Positions 43,521-45,575 of a DNA stretch of 45,575 nt are shown one piece after another. Each line of letters starts with the position of its first letter. Position 1 is the first letter of the stretch. Below the pieces are notes generated by a model. That model searched no databases and was not told the origin of the DNA. It saw nothing but the letters and a program-made list of their open reading frames with translations. The stretch lies in the NCBI GenBank assembly GCA_019747815.1, contig JAIEQJ010000068.1, positions 1 to 45,575 of the forward strand, written 5' to 3'. The stretch comes from Hyphomonadaceae bacterium (GTDB lineage Bacteria; Pseudomonadota; Alphaproteobacteria; Rhizobiales; Hyphomicrobiaceae). The position numbers and the translations under genes are program-made.

Positions 43521-44675
43521 ATGCCTGATCCGGCCCGCCCCTACAACGACTTGCCGCCCCTGCCGCCCGATGCGGACATCGAGACGCGGGCGGTCCTCAA
43601 GAAATGCGTGGCGGCCCGGACTGCGCTGGCGGAGCTGCGCCTGGCCGGTCATCTGATCCCGGACCAATCCGTGCTGGTGCACGCGATCCCCAATCTGGAG
43701 GCCAGGGACAGCTCGGCGGTCGAGAACATCGTCACCACCAACGATGCCCTCTTTCGCGAGGCAAGCCTCGGCGATCACGAAGCGGAGCCGGCCACCAAGG
43801 AGGCCGCCCGCTACCGCAACGCCCTCTATGCCGCCATCGACGCCATCAAGACCCGCCCGCTCTCGACGCGCATTGCGGTGGAGGTCTGCCAGGCGATCAC
43901 GGGCATCGACCTCGACATCCGCCGCACGCCGGGCACCACGCTCACCAACAGCCACACGGGCGAAGTGATCTATACCCCGCCCGAGGGCGAAGCGCGCCTG
44001 CGCGAGCTGCTGGCGAACTGGGAACGGTTCGCCCACGAGAGCCCCGACCTCGATCCGCTCGTCCGCATGGCGATCCTGCACTACCAGTTCGAAGCCATCC
44101 ATCCGTTTCCGGACGGCAACGGGCGCACGGGGCGCATCCTGAACATCCTGAGCCTGATGCAGGATGGACTCCTGGACCTGCCGACGCTCTATCTCAGCCG
44201 CTACGTCCTGACGACGCGCGGCGAGTACTATCGCCGGCTCGGCGAGGTGACCTTCCAGCGGCAGTGGGAGCCTTGGATCCTCTATGTGCTCGCCGGCGTG
44301 GAGCAAACCTCCGTGTGGACCACCGCGAAAATACGGGCGATCCGCGCGCTGATGGATGAGACGACGCGCTACGTGCGCATCGCGGCACCGAAGATGCCGC
44401 ATGCCGTGATCGAGCAGATCTTCACCCAGCCCTACTGCCGCATCACCAATCTGGTCGAGCACGGGGTCGCCGAGCGCCACACCGCCTCGGCCTATCTCAA
44501 GGAGCTGGCGCGCCTCGGCGTTCTGCAGGAGGAGAAGGTGGGACGCGACAAGGTCTTCCTCCATCGCAAGTATCTGAGCGTGCTGTTCGGCGATGCGCAC
44601 GCCTTCGAGCCCTATCCGCACATTGCCAAAGCGGCTGCTGCGAGCCGCCAGCCCAGGGCGCAGGCAGAGACATGA
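43521..44675 (+). CDS. Fic family protein (adenylyltransferase) with winged-helix C-terminus
   Basis: 384 residues from the ATG at 43521; a longer form from 43404 would read through a strong promoter-like sequence. Fic proteins usually transfer AMP to target proteins. The Fic motif HPFPDGNGRTGR begins at 194 with catalytic His, and an N-terminal inhibitory motif SxxxEN (SSAVEN, 64-69) marks the self-inhibited class II type. The C-terminal third (about 305-370) looks like a winged helix (CRITNLVEHGVAERHTASAY then LKELARLGVLQEEKVG), as in Shewanella SoFic. No antitoxin gene is adjacent, matching self-inhibition. It overlaps yggS by four bases. Confidence 0.93.
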   Translation: MPDPARPYNDLPPLPPDADIETRAVLKKCVAARTALAELRLAGHLIPDQSVLVHAIPNLEARDSSAVENIVTTNDALFREASLGDHEAEPATKEAARYRNALYAAIDAIKTRPLSTRIAVEVCQAITGIDLDIRRTPGTTLTNSHTGEVIYTPPEGEARLRELLANWERFAHESPDLDPLVRMAILHYQFEAIHPFPDGNGRTGRILNILSLMQDGLLDLPTLYLSRYVLTTRGEYYRRLGEVTFQRQWEPWILYVLAGVEQTSVWTTAKIRAIRALMDETTRYVRIAAPKMPHAVIEQIFTQPYCRITNLVEHGVAERHTASAYLKELARLGVLQEEKVGRDKVFLHRKYLSVLFGDAHAFEPYPHIAKAAAASRQPRAQAET

Positions 44676-45340
44676 GTGAGCCGGCTGCCACCCGCCTCGC
44701 CTCCGTGCAAGCGCGCATCGCCGCCGCGGCGCGCGCCGCCGGGCGCGATCCGGGCTCCGTCACGCTCGTCGCCGTCACCAAGACGTTCGGGGCCGAGCAC
44801 ATTGAGCCCGTCCTCGACGCCGGCCAGCGCATCTTCGGCGAGAACCGCGTGCAGGAGGCCAAGGCCAAGTGGCCGGCGCTGCGCGCGCGCTGTCCCGCGC
44901 TCGAGCTGCATCTGATCGGGCCGCTGCAGTCCAACAAGGCCAAGGAGGCTGTCGCCCTGTTCGATGCCATCCACAGCATCGACCGGCCCAAGATCGCCGC
45001 CGCCGTCGCCGAGGAGATGGCGCGGCAGGGCCGGCGCCTCACGCTCTTCATCCAGGTCAACACCGGCGAGGAGCCGCAGAAGGCCGGCATCCTGCCGAAG
45101 GACGCCGCCGGCCTGCTCCGCCTCTGCCGCGACGAGCTGAAGCTTCCCGTCGCCGGCCTCATGTGCATCCCACCGTTCGACGAGGAGCCCGGCGTGCACT
45201 TCGCCTTCCTGGCCAAGCTCGCGCGCGATCTGGGTCTCGATCAGCTCAGCATGGGCATGAGCGCCGACTTCGAGACAGCCATTGCCTTCGGCGCCACCCA
45301 CGTGCGCGTCGGCTCGGAAATTTTCGGCGGGCGCGCCTAG
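44672..45340 (+). CDS. YggS/PLPBP family pyridoxal phosphate homeostasis protein
   Basis: 222 residues. TIM-barrel PLP-binding protein that buffers pyridoxal phosphate; no enzyme activity is known. Signatures: LVAVTKTFGAEHIEPVLDAG with the PLP-bearing Lys near 37, FGENRVQEAKAKW, HLIGPLQSNKAKEAV, FIQVNTGEEPQKAG and the C-terminal LSMGMSADFETAIAFGATHV, then VRVGSEIFG. The start overlaps the fic stop (ATGA), so the two are co-translated. In alphaproteobacteria yggS often sits near leuS; fic appears to have joined this locus. Confidence 0.96.
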   Translation: MSEPAATRLASVQARIAAAARAAGRDPGSVTLVAVTKTFGAEHIEPVLDAGQRIFGENRVQEAKAKWPALRARCPALELHLIGPLQSNKAKEAVALFDAIHSIDRPKIAAAVAEEMARQGRRLTLFIQVNTGEEPQKAGILPKDAAGLLRLCRDELKLPVAGLMCIPPFDEEPGVHFAFLAKLARDLGLDQLSMGMSADFETAIAFGATHVRVGSEIFGGRA

Positions 45341-45365
45341 CTCGTCCTCCCGAAGCGCCAAGGGT

Positions 45366-45414
45366 TGCGTCCCCGGCCGCAGCGCGCAAGGAATGCGTCC
45401 CCGGCCGCAGCGCG
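45366..45414 (+). repeat. 21-bp direct repeat
   Basis: GCGTCCCCGGCCGCAGCGCG with a preceding T occurs at 45366-45386 and 45394-45414, 28-base period, downstream of yggS. Confidence 0.85.
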
Positions 45415-45418
45415 TGAC

Positions 45419-45435
45419 CTTGATCGAAGATCAAG
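45419..45435. repeat. Small hairpin CTTGATC-GAA-GATCAAG
   Basis: Perfect seven-base stem with a three-base loop, followed further on by GGGGTCTTTACCCC (45451-45464). Could end transcription from fic-yggS, but there is no U-run. Confidence 0.5.
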
Positions 45436-45483
45436 TTCGGCGCGCAGAGCCGGGGTCTTTACCCCAGCGTCCCTCCGTCCCTG

Positions 45484-45575
45484 ATGGACTGCCGCCCTCG
45501 TCCTGAGCTTGCCGAAGGACGGGCCGCATCCGCCGCCCTCGTCCTGAGCTCCGTCGAAGGACGGGCCGCGGGCAC
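45484..45575. repeat. Dispersed repeat, family 2, copy E (cut by window edge)
   Basis: CCTCGTCCTGAGCTTGCCGA, AGGACGGGCCGC and then a second CCTCGTCCTGAGCTCCGTCG with AGGACGGGCCGCG: two half-units in tandem. Confidence 0.7.

Overview
This is a GC-rich stretch of alphaproteobacterial chromosome, most likely from the Hyphomicrobiales (Rhizobiales). The evidence is gene order: smr-mltA-tim44 / fxsA-secB ... dnaQ-coaE-aroE-maf-ppsR | hemE-hemJ-rho-mnmE-mnmG-rsmG-parA-parB ... holA-lptE-leuS is the classic neighbourhood of the alphaproteobacterial replication origin. hemJ-type haem synthesis, a bacterial Tim44-like protein and the parS sequence TGTTTCACGTGAAACA agree with this. I cannot name a genus.

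Layout. (1) 1-4.2 kb: smr, mltA and tim44 on the minus strand, fxsA and secB on the plus strand. (2) 4.2-10.9 kb: an accessory block with a GNAT remnant, a membrane-anchored cytochrome P450, a two-subunit molybdopterin oxidoreductase, small secreted proteins and a YqgE/AlgH protein with a signal-like N-terminus. (3) 10.96-14.66 kb: dnaQ, coaE, aroE, maf and ppsR, all minus and mostly overlapping. (4) 14.66-15.07 kb: a gene-free, partly AT-rich gap with DnaA-box-like sites between ppsR and hemE, the position of Caulobacter Cori; genes point away from it on both sides, so I propose it as oriC. (5) 15.07-18.76 kb: hemE, hemJ, a VOC protein and rho, all plus. (6) 18.8-24.1 kb: a second accessory block (DUF3800 remnant, acetyltransferase, tiny secreted peptide, LysR regulator, DUF255 thioredoxin-fold protein, small unknown proteins). 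(7) 24.4-35.5 kb: mnmE, mnmG, rsmG, parA and parB, with extra genes (DUF4345, SulP, a two-TM protein, a Tyr/Gly-rich secreted protein) between them. Eight perfect 16-bp parS palindromes lie here: at least one in every intergenic gap from mnmE to rsmG and one inside the rsmG coding sequence. (8) 35.7-45.3 kb: a zinc-ribbon protein, hisE-coaA, a PfkB sugar/nucleoside kinase, holA, lptE and leuS (minus), then fic-yggS (plus).

How it fits together. The proposed oriC, the parS cluster 11-18 kb away and parAB form the replication and segregation centre of the chromosome. The core genes serve DNA replication (dnaQ, holA), tRNA modification (mnmE, mnmG), rRNA methylation (rsmG), transcription termination (rho), cofactors (hemE, hemJ, coaE, coaA), export and envelope (secB, mltA, lptE) and leucyl-tRNA charging. 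Gaps are rich in extragenic palindromes of at least two families. Between mnmG and rsmG two 160-bp, about 95% identical inverted repeats, each built of two related hairpins, bracket a small gene and two parS sites.

I see no phage, CRISPR array, tRNA or rRNA gene. I did not find a clear new multi-gene system; the most notable things are the parS spacing, the REPIN-like repeat pair around parS sites, the palindrome-bearing insert in RsmG and the eukaryote-like P450.
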